64,000 nucleotides of DNA, from the NCBI RefSeq assembly GCF_916618755.1, contig NZ_CAKAKB010000001.1:434001-498000 (forward strand). Direction: 5' to 3'. Numbering within the stretch: the first letter of the stretch is position 1; each line of letters opens with the position of its first letter. Positions 27,411 through 37,180 of this stretch are shown here, one piece after another. Source of the DNA: Actinotalea sp. Marseille-Q4924 (GTDB lineage Bacteria; Actinomycetota; Actinomycetes; Actinomycetales; Cellulomonadaceae). Below the pieces are notes generated by a model. The model had not been told where the DNA came from. It made no database searches and worked only from the letters and a program-made list of their open reading frames with translations. The translations under genes were made by a program, and so were the position numbers.

Positions 27411-29047
27411 CCGCACGCCGTGAGCCCTCCACGCCCCCGACGCTGCCGGGTTACGACCCGGTGCGGCTCCTCGGCATGGGCGGGTTCGCGGACGTCTTCC
27501 TCTACGAGCAGCGCATGCCGCGCCGGTCCGTCGCCGTCAAGGTGCTCCTGGCCGGTCACCTCGGCGACGACGTGCGCGCGCGCTTCCGCACCGAGGCCGA
27601 CACCATGGCGCGCCTGTCGCACCACCCGTCGATCGTCACGATTCACCACGCGGACGTCGCCGCGGACGGCCGCCCGTTCCTCGTCATGGAGTACTGCGCG
27701 AGGCCGGGCCTCGGGCAGCGGTACCGCTCCGAGCGCATCGGCGTGGCGGAGGTGCTTCGGATCGGGGTGCGGCTGGCGTCGGCGGTCGAGACGGCGCACC
27801 GCGCGGGCGTGCTGCACCGGGACATCAAGCCGGCGAACGTCCTCATCACCGACTTCGGGTGGCCGGCGCTGACGGACTTCGGCATCGCCGCGACGACGAG
27901 CTGGGCGGCCGGCTCCGCCGTCGGCATGTCGATCCCGTGGTCCCCGCCGGAGATGCTCGCCGAGCACCCGGCCGGCGACGCGCGCGCCGACGTGTACTCC
28001 CTCGCCGCGACGGTCTACTCCCTCCTGGCGCGGCGGTCCCCGTTCGAGGTGCCCGGGGCCCCGAACGGCGCGGCCGACCTCATCCCGCGCATCGAGCGCG
28101 GTGCCCTCGTCGCCACCGGCCGCGGGGACGTCCCGGAGACCCTCGAGGCGGTGCTGCGCCGCGCGATGGACGTGGACCCGCGCCGCCGCCACCACAGCGC
28201 CTTCGCCTTCGCCCGAGCGCTCCAGCAGGTCGAGGCGGAGCTGCTGCTGCCGCTGACCCCCCTGGACCTCCCGGAGGAGCCCGACGGGGTCGCCGACGAC
28301 GACGAGCAGGACGCCCCGGCCGACGGCGAGGCGGGCCAGGCCACCCGGCTGCGTCCCGTGCCGTCGATCGCCCCGGAGGCGGCGTCGGTGCCGTCCGCCG
28401 GCACCGCAGCCCGGTTCGGTGCGGACCGCTCCCCCCACGCCGGCGGCCTCGCGGGGGCCTCGGCGGCCGCCGGTGAGGACTCCGGGGAGGTCCTCGCGCA
28501 CTGGCGGGCCGCGGCGTCGTCGTCCGCCGGGGCGCCGGCGTACGGGGCGGGCGCTGACCCGACCGAGGCACCCGCCGCGCGCGGTCGGCGCCGGGTGCTC
28601 GCGGGAGCGCTCGCGGGTGCCGCCGTGGTGGCCGTCCTCGCGGTCGCGGCCGTCCAGGCGTTCACCCCCGCCGACGACGACGCCGCGACGGCGGGACCGA
28701 CGCCGGCCGTCCGCCCCCCGGCCGTCCCGGTCATCCGCGCGGTGCCGGCGCCCGCCGACCTGACGGGTGTGCCCGCGGGCGACGGGACGGTGGTGTTCAC
28801 CTGGACGAACCCCGAGCCGGAGGAGGGTGACCGGTACGTGTGGGGGGTCGTGGTGCCCGGTCGTGACACCGCGCTGGCGCCCGTGGACGAGCCCTCCGTG
28901 ACCGTGCCCGCGTCACCCGACGGACCCGACGGCACCTGCGTCGAGGTCGCGCTCGTGCGCCAGGACGGCCGGTCGTCCACGCAGCCCGCGGTCGCGTGCG
29001 CGGCCGGTGGCGAGGCGTCGGGCGCCGACGCCGAGGTCAGCGGATGA
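27407..29047 (+). CDS. Transmembrane Ser/Thr protein kinase with FN3-like ectodomain
   Basis: A 546-residue Hanks-type kinase. The glycine loop LGMGGFADVF (22-31), Lys45 in VAVK, catalytic Asp139 in LHRDIKPAN and Asp157 in LTDFGIA are intact, and SPPEML serves as the APE segment. A disordered juxtamembrane region (about 285-395) leads to one transmembrane helix (about 398-420, LAGALAGAAVVAVLAVAAVQAF). The outer 120 residues resemble an FN3 fold (TVVFTWTNPEPEEGDRYVW...VEVALVR). No PASTA repeats are present, so it is not a PknB-type cell-wall sensor. ATGA overlap with the FHA gene and with the giant surface-protein gene downstream. Confidence 0.9.
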   Translation: MTARREPSTPPTLPGYDPVRLLGMGGFADVFLYEQRMPRRSVAVKVLLAGHLGDDVRARFRTEADTMARLSHHPSIVTIHHADVAADGRPFLVMEYCARPGLGQRYRSERIGVAEVLRIGVRLASAVETAHRAGVLHRDIKPANVLITDFGWPALTDFGIAATTSWAAGSAVGMSIPWSPPEMLAEHPAGDARADVYSLAATVYSLLARRSPFEVPGAPNGAADLIPRIERGALVATGRGDVPETLEAVLRRAMDVDPRRRHHSAFAFARALQQVEAELLLPLTPLDLPEEPDGVADDDEQDAPADGEAGQATRLRPVPSIAPEAASVPSAGTAARFGADRSPHAGGLAGASAAAGEDSGEVLAHWRAAASSSAGAPAYGAGADPTEAPAARGRRRVLAGALAGAAVVAVLAVAAVQAFTPADDDAATAGPTPAVRPPAVPVIRAVPAPADLTGVPAGDGTVVFTWTNPEPEEGDRYVWGVVVPGRDTALAPVDEPSVTVPASPDGPDGTCVEVALVRQDGRSSTQPAVACAAGGEASGADAEVSG

Positions 29048-32000
29048 GGGGCGCGCGCACGCCCGGCGTGGGCTCGGAGCCGCGCCGTCGGCGGGGCCGC
29101 GCCGCACCGGCCACGCCCGAGGCACGCCGCCGTCGGTGGAGCACGACGGTCGGCGCCTCCGTGCTGCCGGCCGTCGTCGCGGTCCTCGCGATCGTCCACC
29201 CCGGCGCGCCGGTCTCCCAGGTGGACCTGCACGACGGCTCGGTGTGGCTGACCAACGCCGCACAGCTCAAGGTCGGCCGCTACAACCCGCAGGTGGAGGA
29301 GCTCAACGCGGGCCTCGTCTCCACCAGCCCCGACACCGACGTCCTGCAGGACGGTGGCGACGTGGTGCTCACCGAGCCGGGTGCGCTGGCGGTCGTGGAC
29401 CCGGCGAGCGTCACCGCCGTCACCCGCACCGCCGTGCCGTTCGGGGCGCGGGTCGGCATGGCCGCGGGCACGGTGGCCGTCGAGGCGGCCGGCTCGCTGT
29501 GGGTCCGCACGACGTCGACGGTCGGTGGCCTGGCCGTCGACCGCGACGAGCCGGACCTCGACCTCGGGGAGGGCGGCCGTGCCGTCGTCGCGGACGACGG
29601 CACGGTGCTCGCGGCGGAGGTCGACGGCACGCTGCACCGGATCGGCCCGGGCGGTCCGGACGAGGAGGCGCGCGTCGAGGACGCCGGGACCCTCGCCGGT
29701 GACCCCGCGGTCCCGGCGGACGACGTCACCGCGGTCGGGCAGGATCTCGTCGCCCTCGTCGGCACGCGGCTGCACACGCCGTCGGCGGTCGTGGACCTCG
29801 GCGGCCACGGTGCGGACCTCGTCCTGCAGCAGCCCGGACCTCGGGCGTCGACCGTGCTCGTGGCGACCCCCACGGCCCTGCTCGAGGTGCCGCTGGAGGG
29901 CGGTCAGGTCCGTGAGCACCGCACCGCGGGCTCGGGCGCCGCCGCCGCCCCCGTGCGGGTCGCGGGGTGCGCGCACGGCGCCTGGGCCTCCGCGACCGGC
30001 AGCTACCTGCAGCTGTGCGAGGGCGCCGCGCCCGAGATTGTCGACCTGGAGGGCATGACGGCCGCCGACGAGCTGGTCTTCCGCGTCAACCGCGACGTCG
30101 TCGTCCTCAACGACGTGCTGCGTGGCCGGCTGTGGCTGCCCCTGCAGGACCCGCAGGTGCGCGAGCCCAACTGGCAGGACATCGAGCCGGAGGAGGAGCG
30201 CGAGGAGGACGACCAGGAGTCGGAGAGCAGGGAGAGCACCCAGAACCTGCAGACCGAGTGCGGCGAGGACTCGGCGGCGCCGGCCGCCGCCGACGACGAG
30301 TACGGCGTGCGCCCGGGCCGCACGACCCTCCTCACGGTCATCGACAACGACGCCGCGTCGGACTGCGGCATCCTCACCGTGCGCGAGTTCGACGCGCTGG
30401 ACCCCGACTTCGGCGTGCTCGAGCCGGTCCACGGGGGCCGCGCCCTGCAGCTGCGGGTCGCCGGCGGTGCGAGCGGCACGGCGGAGTTCACGTACACGGT
30501 GGACGACGGGCGGGGGACCAGCGCGCCGTCCACGGCGACGGTCCGCCTGACCGTCCGCGCCGTCGGCGAGAACGGCGCACCGGTCCAGGTCCGGGAGGGT
30601 GCCGCCGTCGTCGAGCAGAGCGGGTCGATCACGTACGACGTCCTCGCCGACTTCCAGGACCCGGACGGCGACCCGATGCTGCTCACCGCGGCCGTCGTCG
30701 ACGGCGGGGGGACCGTCCGGACGCGCCAGGACGGGGAGCTGACGTTCACCTCGGACGGCAGCGCGCTCGGCCGGGTCCAGGTCCGGGTGGCCGTGTCCGA
30801 CGGGCGGGAGGCCACCGACGGCGTCGTCTGGGTCGACGTCCGGCCGCAGGGCTCGGTCGTGCCCGTGATCGACCCCGTCCAGGCCGTGACGTACGTCGAC
30901 GAGCCCGTGGTCGTGCGCCCGCTCGACAGCGTCCGCAGCTCGTCCCGCGAGCCGGTGCGGCTCGCCGGTGTCGACGACGTGCCGGGCGCGACGCTCACGA
31001 CCGACCTCGACGAGGGGACCTTCACGTTCTCCGCGCCCGGACCGGGGACGTACTACGTCCGGTTCGTCGTCGCCGTCTCGCCGCAGGAGGCGGAGGGCGT
31101 GGCACGGATCGACGTGCGCGAGCGGCCCGACGAGGTCCCGCCCCCCGTCGCCGTGCTGGACCGCGCGCTGCTGCCGCCCGGCGGGGAGGTCACCATCGAC
31201 CCGCTCGCGAACGACGTCGACCCCGCCGGCGGCGTGCTGGCCGTCCAGTCGGTCCAGGTCCCCGAGGGCAGCGGCCTGCGCATCGCGGTGCTCGGCCACC
31301 GGCTGCTGCGGATCACGTCCCTGCGGACGCTCACGGAACCGGTCGTCGCCTCGTACGTGGTGTCGAACGGCGTGGCGGAGGCCACGGGCGAGGTCGTCGT
31401 GCAGCCAGTCCCGGCGTCCACCGGCCAGCAGGCGCCGGTCGTGCCCCACGTGGAGGCGACCGTCCGCACGGGCGGCGTCGTCACCGTCGCCGTCCTCGAG
31501 GACGCCTACGACCCGGACGGCGACCCCCTGGCCCTCCAGCCCGAGCTCGTGGAGCCGCTCGGTCCCGGCGAGGGGCTGCTCTTCGTCTCCGGCGACGTGC
31601 TGCGGTACCAGGCGCCCGCCGCCGCGGGCACGTACCGGGCGACGTTCGCCGTCCGTGACCCGGCGCGGAACGAGACCGCGGCGACCGTCACGGTGCGCGT
31701 GCACGAGTCCGACCCCGAGGCGAAGGCGCCGCCCCGCCCGCAGGACCTCACCGCCCGGGTGTTCGCCGAGCAGACCGTGCGCATCCCCGTGCCGCTCACC
31801 GGCATCGACCCCGACGGCGACGGCGTCCTGCTCCTCGGCGAGGCGCGCGCCCCCCGCAAGGGGCGCATCGTCGAGCGCGGCGCGAGCTGGCTGGAGTACG
31901 AGGCGCTGCCCGGGGAGGTCGGCACGGACACCTTCACCTACGCCGTCGAGGACTGGGTCGGCCAGCGTGCGACCGCCACCATCCGCGTCGGCATCGTGCC

Positions 32001-34998
32001 GCGTCCCACCGGATCGACCGACGTGGTGAGCCGCAACGACGACGTACGGGTGCGGCCGGGGCAGACGGTCGAGGTGCGCGTGCTCGCCAACGACGTGGAC
32101 ACCTCCGGCGGCGAGCTCGACCTGGACGACGCGCTCGTCGTGCAGCCGGAGGGCGTGCAGGCACGGGTCGTGGACCGCCGCGTCGTCGTGACCGCACCCG
32201 ACCAGCCCGGGCCGGTCGCGATCACCTACACCGCGCGGAACACGCGCGGCGGCAGCGACAGCGCCGTCCTCAGCGTCGTGGTGGACCGCGAGGCGCCGAT
32301 CCTGCCGCCCGTGGCGCGCGACGTCGTCGTCCCCGCCACGCAGACGATCGACCGCACCTCCGTCGAGGTCGACGTCCTGGCCCTCGCCCAGAACCCCAGC
32401 GGCCCGCTCGCGGACCTCGCCGTGGAGGTGCACCCCTCCGCCGCGGACCGGGCGACGGTGACCCAGCGCGGCCGGGTGCTGGTCACCCTGGGTCCGACGC
32501 CGCAGACCCTGCCGTACGTGCTGCGCAACACCAACCCCCAGGCGGACGGCGTGAGCGCCACCGCGTTCATCACGGTCCCGGCGCTCGGCGACTTCCCGCC
32601 CGTCCCGCGGCCGCGGGCGCCCCGGCTCCAGGTGGTGGCGGGCGAGCAGCTCCGCATCCCGATCGAGGAGCAGGTCCAGGTCGCCCCCGGCCGCACCGCG
32701 CGGATCGCGGACGTGGCGTCGGTCTCGGCCACCAAGCACGACGGCTCGCCCCTGGTCGCCGACGACCGGACGCTGCTGTTCACCGCCCCGCGGTCCTACG
32801 CGGGTCCCGCGTCGATCACGTTCGAGGTGACCGACGGGTCGGCCGGGTCGGTCTCCTCGCGCACACGCGTCATGACGCTGCCGATCGACGTGCTCGCCGC
32901 GGAGGACCACCCGCCGACGTTCGCGCCGTCGGTCCTCGACGTGGGCCCGGGGGAGACCACGCAGGTCGACCTCGCGCGCTTCACCTCCGCGCCCGTCGGC
33001 ACCGCCGCCGACCCGGACGCCGGGGAGGACCCGCAGAGCAGGTACTCCTACAGCCTCACCCGCCCCGCCGGGGACGGCTTCACGGTGACGCTCGAGGGCT
33101 CCGTCCTGACGGTGCGGGCCGCGCCGACGGCGTCCCGGGGCACGGTCGGCGGCGTCGGCGTCGCGATCGGCTACGGCGGCGCGGCGCCGGTGGCCGGCCA
33201 GGTCGACTTCCGCGTCGTCGCCAGCTCCCGGCCGCTGGCGCGGGTCCTGGACCACGCGGTGCCGGACGGCGTGGAGGGCGGCGCGTCGGTCGTCGACGCT
33301 CTCGCCGGGGCCTCCAACCCCTTCGCGCCCGAGCGGCTCACCGTCGTCGGCGCGGTGGTGGAGCAGGGTTCCGGGACGGCGGTCGTGGCCGGCGACCGGG
33401 TGACCGTGCGCCCGGCCGACGGCTTCATCGGGCAGGTGGTCGTGCGCTACCGGGTCCGGGACGTCACCGGCGACCCCGACCGCGAGGTCGAGGGCCGGAT
33501 CACGGTCACCGTCCGCGGGCGCCCGGCGACCCCGGTGGCACCCCGCGTGGTCGAGGTCCGGGACCGCACGGTGGTCCTGGCCTGGGACGCGCCCGGCAAC
33601 AACGGCGAGCCCATCACCGGGTACGAGCTGACGGGGCAGCCCGGCGGCGTGGCCCGGCAGTGCGCCGGCACGACGTGCACCGTGGACGGGCTGACCAACG
33701 ACGTCGAGTACGTCTTCACCGTCACGGCGCGCAATACCGTCGGGGTGTCCGACGCGAGCCCGCCCTCCCAGCCGGCCCGCCCGGACGCCCGACCCTCCGC
33801 CCCGGGGGCGCCGACGCTCGAGTGGGGCGACGGCACCGTGACGGCACGGTGGTCCGCCCCGCAGAACACGGGCTCGCCGATCCAGCGGTACGACGTCGAG
33901 ATCAGCCCGAGCCCCGGCGGCAGCGCCTCGGCGACGACGAGCGCTACGACGCACACGTTCACGGGGCTCACCAACGGCACCGCCTACACGGTCCGCGTCC
34001 GCGCGGTGAACCGGGCCCCCGAGCCGGGCGACTGGAGCGCGGCCTCCGCGTCCGCGGTCCCCGCCGGCCCGCCCGCCGCGCCGGCGCCGAGCGCGCAGCG
34101 GTTCGACCAGAGCATCTTCGGCGGCGGCCGGCTCGAGGTGACGTGGCCGGCCCCTGCGCCGAACGGCGACCCCGTCGCCCGCTACGAGATCCGCGTCGAC
34201 GGTGCGGCAGCGGTCACGCCGTCCGGGGGCGACCGGCACGTCGTCGACCCGGCCGGGCCGGGCACGTACCGGTTCGAGGTCCGTGCCTTCAACAAGGCCG
34301 GTGCCGGGCCGTGGTCCGCGCCGCTCGTCGTCGAGCACGCCACCGTGCCGAGCGCACCGGGCAACCTGTCCGCCACCTTCGAGCCCTCGACCGGTGCGGT
34401 GCGCCTCGGCTTCGACGAGCCCGACTGGGCGGGGGGCCGGAACCGCGAGATCCAGGTGTCCGTGGACGGTGGGGCGTTCACCGGCCTGGCCGGGGACCGC
34501 CGTGTCGGCGGGCTGCCGGCCGGCGACCACTCCTTCGTCGTCCGCGGCTGCAACACCGAGGGCTGCGGGTCCCCGAGCGGACCGGCGTCGGCGACCGTCA
34601 CGACGCCGCCCGGGGCGGTGCCCGGCGACTCGCTCAGGATCGCCGTCGAGACGCCGGCCGACCCCCGGCGGTTCCGGGCCACGTGGTCGCCGCCCGGCTC
34701 CACCGGTGGCCTGCCCGTGCGGTACGAGTACCGCTGGGGCTGGTCGGTCGACGGGCTCCTCGGCGACCGCGACGAGTCCGGCTGGATCGGCACCGGCGAG
34801 CCGACCGCGACCCAGGACATCCCCAACCCGGTCCGCAACCGGGGCGGTGAGATCTGGGTCGTGGTGCGCGCCGTCAACGACCGCGGTCCCGGCCCGGAGA
34901 GCGGCGAGGTCCGGGTCAGGGTCGAGCCGCCCGCCCCGGCGCCCGGCCCGACCCCACCCCGACGCCCACCCCGACCCCGTAGGAGCACCGACCCGTGA
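29044..34998 (+). CDS. Giant membrane-anchored Ig-like/FN3 surface protein
   Basis: A 1984-residue protein. An Arg-rich cytoplasmic lead (1-34) and one transmembrane helix (about 35-54) put the rest outside. Residues 55-370 look like a beta-propeller (repeated short strands such as VVLTEPGALAVVD), then an acidic linker (about 381-400). Residues 415-1490 hold a chain of cadherin/Ig-like modules with DPDGDP-type calcium motifs. From about 1498 there are five FN3 repeats (for example NNGEPITGYEL, GLTNGTAYTVRVRAVN). It ends in a Pro/Arg tail with no sortase signal. Joined by ATGA to the kinase and by GTGA to moxR. Function unknown; adhesion or envelope sensing are inferences. Confidence 0.85.
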   Translation: MRGARTPGVGSEPRRRRGRAAPATPEARRRRWSTTVGASVLPAVVAVLAIVHPGAPVSQVDLHDGSVWLTNAAQLKVGRYNPQVEELNAGLVSTSPDTDVLQDGGDVVLTEPGALAVVDPASVTAVTRTAVPFGARVGMAAGTVAVEAAGSLWVRTTSTVGGLAVDRDEPDLDLGEGGRAVVADDGTVLAAEVDGTLHRIGPGGPDEEARVEDAGTLAGDPAVPADDVTAVGQDLVALVGTRLHTPSAVVDLGGHGADLVLQQPGPRASTVLVATPTALLEVPLEGGQVREHRTAGSGAAAAPVRVAGCAHGAWASATGSYLQLCEGAAPEIVDLEGMTAADELVFRVNRDVVVLNDVLRGRLWLPLQDPQVREPNWQDIEPEEEREEDDQESESRESTQNLQTECGEDSAAPAAADDEYGVRPGRTTLLTVIDNDAASDCGILTVREFDALDPDFGVLEPVHGGRALQLRVAGGASGTAEFTYTVDDGRGTSAPSTATVRLTVRAVGENGAPVQVREGAAVVEQSGSITYDVLADFQDPDGDPMLLTAAVVDGGGTVRTRQDGELTFTSDGSALGRVQVRVAVSDGREATDGVVWVDVRPQGSVVPVIDPVQAVTYVDEPVVVRPLDSVRSSSREPVRLAGVDDVPGATLTTDLDEGTFTFSAPGPGTYYVRFVVAVSPQEAEGVARIDVRERPDEVPPPVAVLDRALLPPGGEVTIDPLANDVDPAGGVLAVQSVQVPEGSGLRIAVLGHRLLRITSLRTLTEPVVASYVVSNGVAEATGEVVVQPVPASTGQQAPVVPHVEATVRTGGVVTVAVLEDAYDPDGDPLALQPELVEPLGPGEGLLFVSGDVLRYQAPAAAGTYRATFAVRDPARNETAATVTVRVHESDPEAKAPPRPQDLTARVFAEQTVRIPVPLTGIDPDGDGVLLLGEARAPRKGRIVERGASWLEYEALPGEVGTDTFTYAVEDWVGQRATATIRVGIVPRPTGSTDVVSRNDDVRVRPGQTVEVRVLANDVDTSGGELDLDDALVVQPEGVQARVVDRRVVVTAPDQPGPVAITYTARNTRGGSDSAVLSVVVDREAPILPPVARDVVVPATQTIDRTSVEVDVLALAQNPSGPLADLAVEVHPSAADRATVTQRGRVLVTLGPTPQTLPYVLRNTNPQADGVSATAFITVPALGDFPPVPRPRAPRLQVVAGEQLRIPIEEQVQVAPGRTARIADVASVSATKHDGSPLVADDRTLLFTAPRSYAGPASITFEVTDGSAGSVSSRTRVMTLPIDVLAAEDHPPTFAPSVLDVGPGETTQVDLARFTSAPVGTAADPDAGEDPQSRYSYSLTRPAGDGFTVTLEGSVLTVRAAPTASRGTVGGVGVAIGYGGAAPVAGQVDFRVVASSRPLARVLDHAVPDGVEGGASVVDALAGASNPFAPERLTVVGAVVEQGSGTAVVAGDRVTVRPADGFIGQVVVRYRVRDVTGDPDREVEGRITVTVRGRPATPVAPRVVEVRDRTVVLAWDAPGNNGEPITGYELTGQPGGVARQCAGTTCTVDGLTNDVEYVFTVTARNTVGVSDASPPSQPARPDARPSAPGAPTLEWGDGTVTARWSAPQNTGSPIQRYDVEISPSPGGSASATTSATTHTFTGLTNGTAYTVRVRAVNRAPEPGDWSAASASAVPAGPPAAPAPSAQRFDQSIFGGGRLEVTWPAPAPNGDPVARYEIRVDGAAAVTPSGGDRHVVDPAGPGTYRFEVRAFNKAGAGPWSAPLVVEHATVPSAPGNLSATFEPSTGAVRLGFDEPDWAGGRNREIQVSVDGGAFTGLAGDRRVGGLPAGDHSFVVRGCNTEGCGSPSGPASATVTTPPGAVPGDSLRIAVETPADPRRFRATWSPPGSTGGLPVRYEYRWGWSVDGLLGDRDESGWIGTGEPTATQDIPNPVRNRGGEIWVVVRAVNDRGPGPESGEVRVRVEPPAPAPGPTPPRRPPRPRRSTDP

Positions 34999-35960
34999 CC
35001 ATGACACCCGAGCAGAGCGCCTGGTTCGCCGAGACGTTCGACGCGCTCGTGGCGAACGTCGGCCAGGCCGTGCTGGGCAAGGACCACGTCGTCAGGCTCG
35101 CGCTCACCTGCATGCTCGCCGAGGGGCACCTGCTCCTCGAGGACGCGCCCGGCACGGGCAAGACGTCCCTGGCCAAGGCGATCGCCGCGACGGTGCAGGG
35201 CACCCACAGCCGGATCCAGTTCACCCCGGACCTGCTGCCCTCGGACGTGACGGGCGTGACGATCTACGACCAGAACACGCACCGCTTCGAGTTCCACGAG
35301 GGCCCCGTGTTCGCCTCCGTGGTCCTCGCGGACGAGATCAACCGTGCGTCGCCGAAGACGCAGTCCGCCCTCCTGGAGGTGATGGAGGAGTCCAAGGTCA
35401 CCGTGGACAAGGTCTCGCACCCGGTCGGCCGCCCGTTCATGGTCATCGCGACGCAGAACCCGATCGAGCAGGCGGGCACCTACCGGCTGCCCGAGGCCCA
35501 GCTGGACCGCTTCCTCATGAAGACGTCGCTCGGGTACCCCGACCACGCGTCGACGCTCGAGATCCTCGCCGGCTCGGCGGAGCGCGACCGCACGGCGCAC
35601 CTGGCCCCGAAGATCACCACGGCCGCCGTCGGCGACATGGCCGCGCTCGCGTCGACGGTGCACACCGACGCCGCGGTGCTGGACTACGTCGCGCGCCTCA
35701 CGGAGGCGACGCGGACCGACGCGCAGACCGCCCTGGGCGCCAGCGTGCGCGGGGCCCTCGCGCTCGTCCGCTGCGGCAAGGTGTGGGCCGCCTCCCAGGG
35801 CCGGACGTACGTCCTCCCCGACGACGTCAAGCTCCTCGTGCCGCCGGTGCTCGAGCACCGCGTCATCCTCGACACCGAGGCGGAGTTCGCCGGCGTGACC
35901 GCGCGCCAGGTCCTCTCCCGCATCCTCGCCGAGACCCCGCCGCCGGCGGCGCGCGTCTGA
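34995..35960 (+). CDS. MoxR-family AAA+ ATPase
   Basis: A 321-residue AAA+ protein of the MoxR/RavA group, which act as chaperones for assembly of membrane or surface complexes. Walker A is EDAPGTGKTSLAKA (about 48-61), Walker B VVLADEINRASPKTQ, and the sensor segment MVIATQNPIEQAGTY. GTG 34995 is chosen as the start because AGGAG lies 9 bases upstream; ATG 35001 would be 15 bases away. Followed by DUF58 and a TgpA-like gene, the classic moxR gene set. Confidence 0.92.
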   Translation: MTMTPEQSAWFAETFDALVANVGQAVLGKDHVVRLALTCMLAEGHLLLEDAPGTGKTSLAKAIAATVQGTHSRIQFTPDLLPSDVTGVTIYDQNTHRFEFHEGPVFASVVLADEINRASPKTQSALLEVMEESKVTVDKVSHPVGRPFMVIATQNPIEQAGTYRLPEAQLDRFLMKTSLGYPDHASTLEILAGSAERDRTAHLAPKITTAAVGDMAALASTVHTDAAVLDYVARLTEATRTDAQTALGASVRGALALVRCGKVWAASQGRTYVLPDDVKLLVPPVLEHRVILDTEAEFAGVTARQVLSRILAETPPPAARV

Positions 35961-35962
35961 CC

Positions 35963-37180
35963 GTGCCGTCGTCGACCCGCCGCCGCGTGCGCGGCACGTC
36001 CCGCCGCGTGGCCCGGCGGCTCGCCGGGCCGTTCGGCGTGGTGTCCGCCCTCGGGTGGGCCGCGCTGGTCGCGGCGCTGGTGCTCGGCGCGCTCGGCTGG
36101 TGGCTGGGCTGGGTGGAGCTCACCGTCCTCGCCGCCACGCTCGCCTCCGCGCTGGTCGTGTCGCTGCTGCTGACCCTGGGCCGGTCCACCTACGCGGTCG
36201 CCCTCGAGCTGTCGGACCACCGGGTGACCGTGGGCCGGCGTGCCGTCGGCCGGCTGGAGGTGCGGAACACCTCGCGCGGGCGACTCCTGCCCGCCCGCCT
36301 CGAGCTGCCCGTGGGCAGGGCGGTCGCCGAGCTCGCCCTGCCCTCCCTGGGTGCGGGCGCCGCGCACGAGGAGGTCTTCGCCATCCCGACGACGCGCCGC
36401 GCCGTCGTCGTCGTGGGCCCCGTGCGGTCGGTGCGCGGCGACCCCCTGGGCCTGCTCCGCCGGCGGGTCGAGTGGACCGACCCCGTCGACCTCTACGTCC
36501 ACCCGGAGCTGGTGTCCCTCGGCGGGGCGTCGTCGGGGCTGCTGCGGGACCTCGAGGGGCAGGCCACGCGGGTGGTGTCCGACTCGGACATGTCCTTCCA
36601 CGCCTTGCGGGACTACGTCGCCGGGGACGACCGGCGGCACATCCACTGGCGCACGACGGCCCGCACGGGCCAGCTCGTCGTGCGCCAGTTCGAGGACACC
36701 CGCCGCACGCACACCGCGATCGCCCTCGCGACGGCGACCGACGACTACGCCGACGCGGACGAGTTCGAGCTGGCCGTGGCGGCGGTGGCGTCGCTCGGGG
36801 TCCAGGCGCTGCGCGACGAGCGCGAGCTGACCGTCCTGGCCGGCGCCGGCTCCCTGCGCACCGACTCCCCGCCGGTCCTCCTCGACGACTGCGCCGGGCT
36901 GGAGTCGGCCGCGGACGGCACCGCGACCGACCGCCTCGCGTCCCGCGTCGCCCGCGAGGCGGGTGACGCCACCGTGGCCGTCCTCGTGACGGGATCCGTC
37001 CCGTCCGCCGCGCAGCTGCGCGCCCACGCCCGACGCGTCCCGGTCGGCGTGCGCACCCTCGTCCTGCGGTGCGAGCAGGGCGCGGACGTCGACGTCGCCA
37101 CCAACGGCACGCTCTCGGTGGCGCGCCTCGGCGCGCTGCCCGACCTGCCGCGGGTCCTGCGCCGGGTGGTGGGCTCATGA
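35963..37180 (+). CDS. DUF58-domain membrane protein
   Basis: A 405-residue protein with two N-terminal transmembrane helices (about 22-70, WAALVAALVLGALGWWLGW and VLAATLASALVVSLLL), then a conserved extracellular or cytoplasmic beta-rich part and the DUF58 core with SFHALRDYVAGDDRRHIHW (about 212-230). DUF58 proteins have a von Willebrand A-like fold and are standard partners of MoxR. GTG start 2 bases after the moxR stop; ATGA junction with the next gene. Confidence 0.88.
   Translation: MPSSTRRRVRGTSRRVARRLAGPFGVVSALGWAALVAALVLGALGWWLGWVELTVLAATLASALVVSLLLTLGRSTYAVALELSDHRVTVGRRAVGRLEVRNTSRGRLLPARLELPVGRAVAELALPSLGAGAAHEEVFAIPTTRRAVVVVGPVRSVRGDPLGLLRRRVEWTDPVDLYVHPELVSLGGASSGLLRDLEGQATRVVSDSDMSFHALRDYVAGDDRRHIHWRTTARTGQLVVRQFEDTRRTHTAIALATATDDYADADEFELAVAAVASLGVQALRDERELTVLAGAGSLRTDSPPVLLDDCAGLESAADGTATDRLASRVAREAGDATVAVLVTGSVPSAAQLRAHARRVPVGVRTLVLRCEQGADVDVATNGTLSVARLGALPDLPRVLRRVVGS

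Noticed and set aside
28015-35007. A 2330-codon open frame on the minus strand opposite the kinase and giant surface protein
   Set aside because: It is antisense to two well-supported genes. Its composition (Arg, Gly, Asp, His, Val rich, no domain) is the usual result of high GC removing stop codons. No ribosome site or domain supports it.
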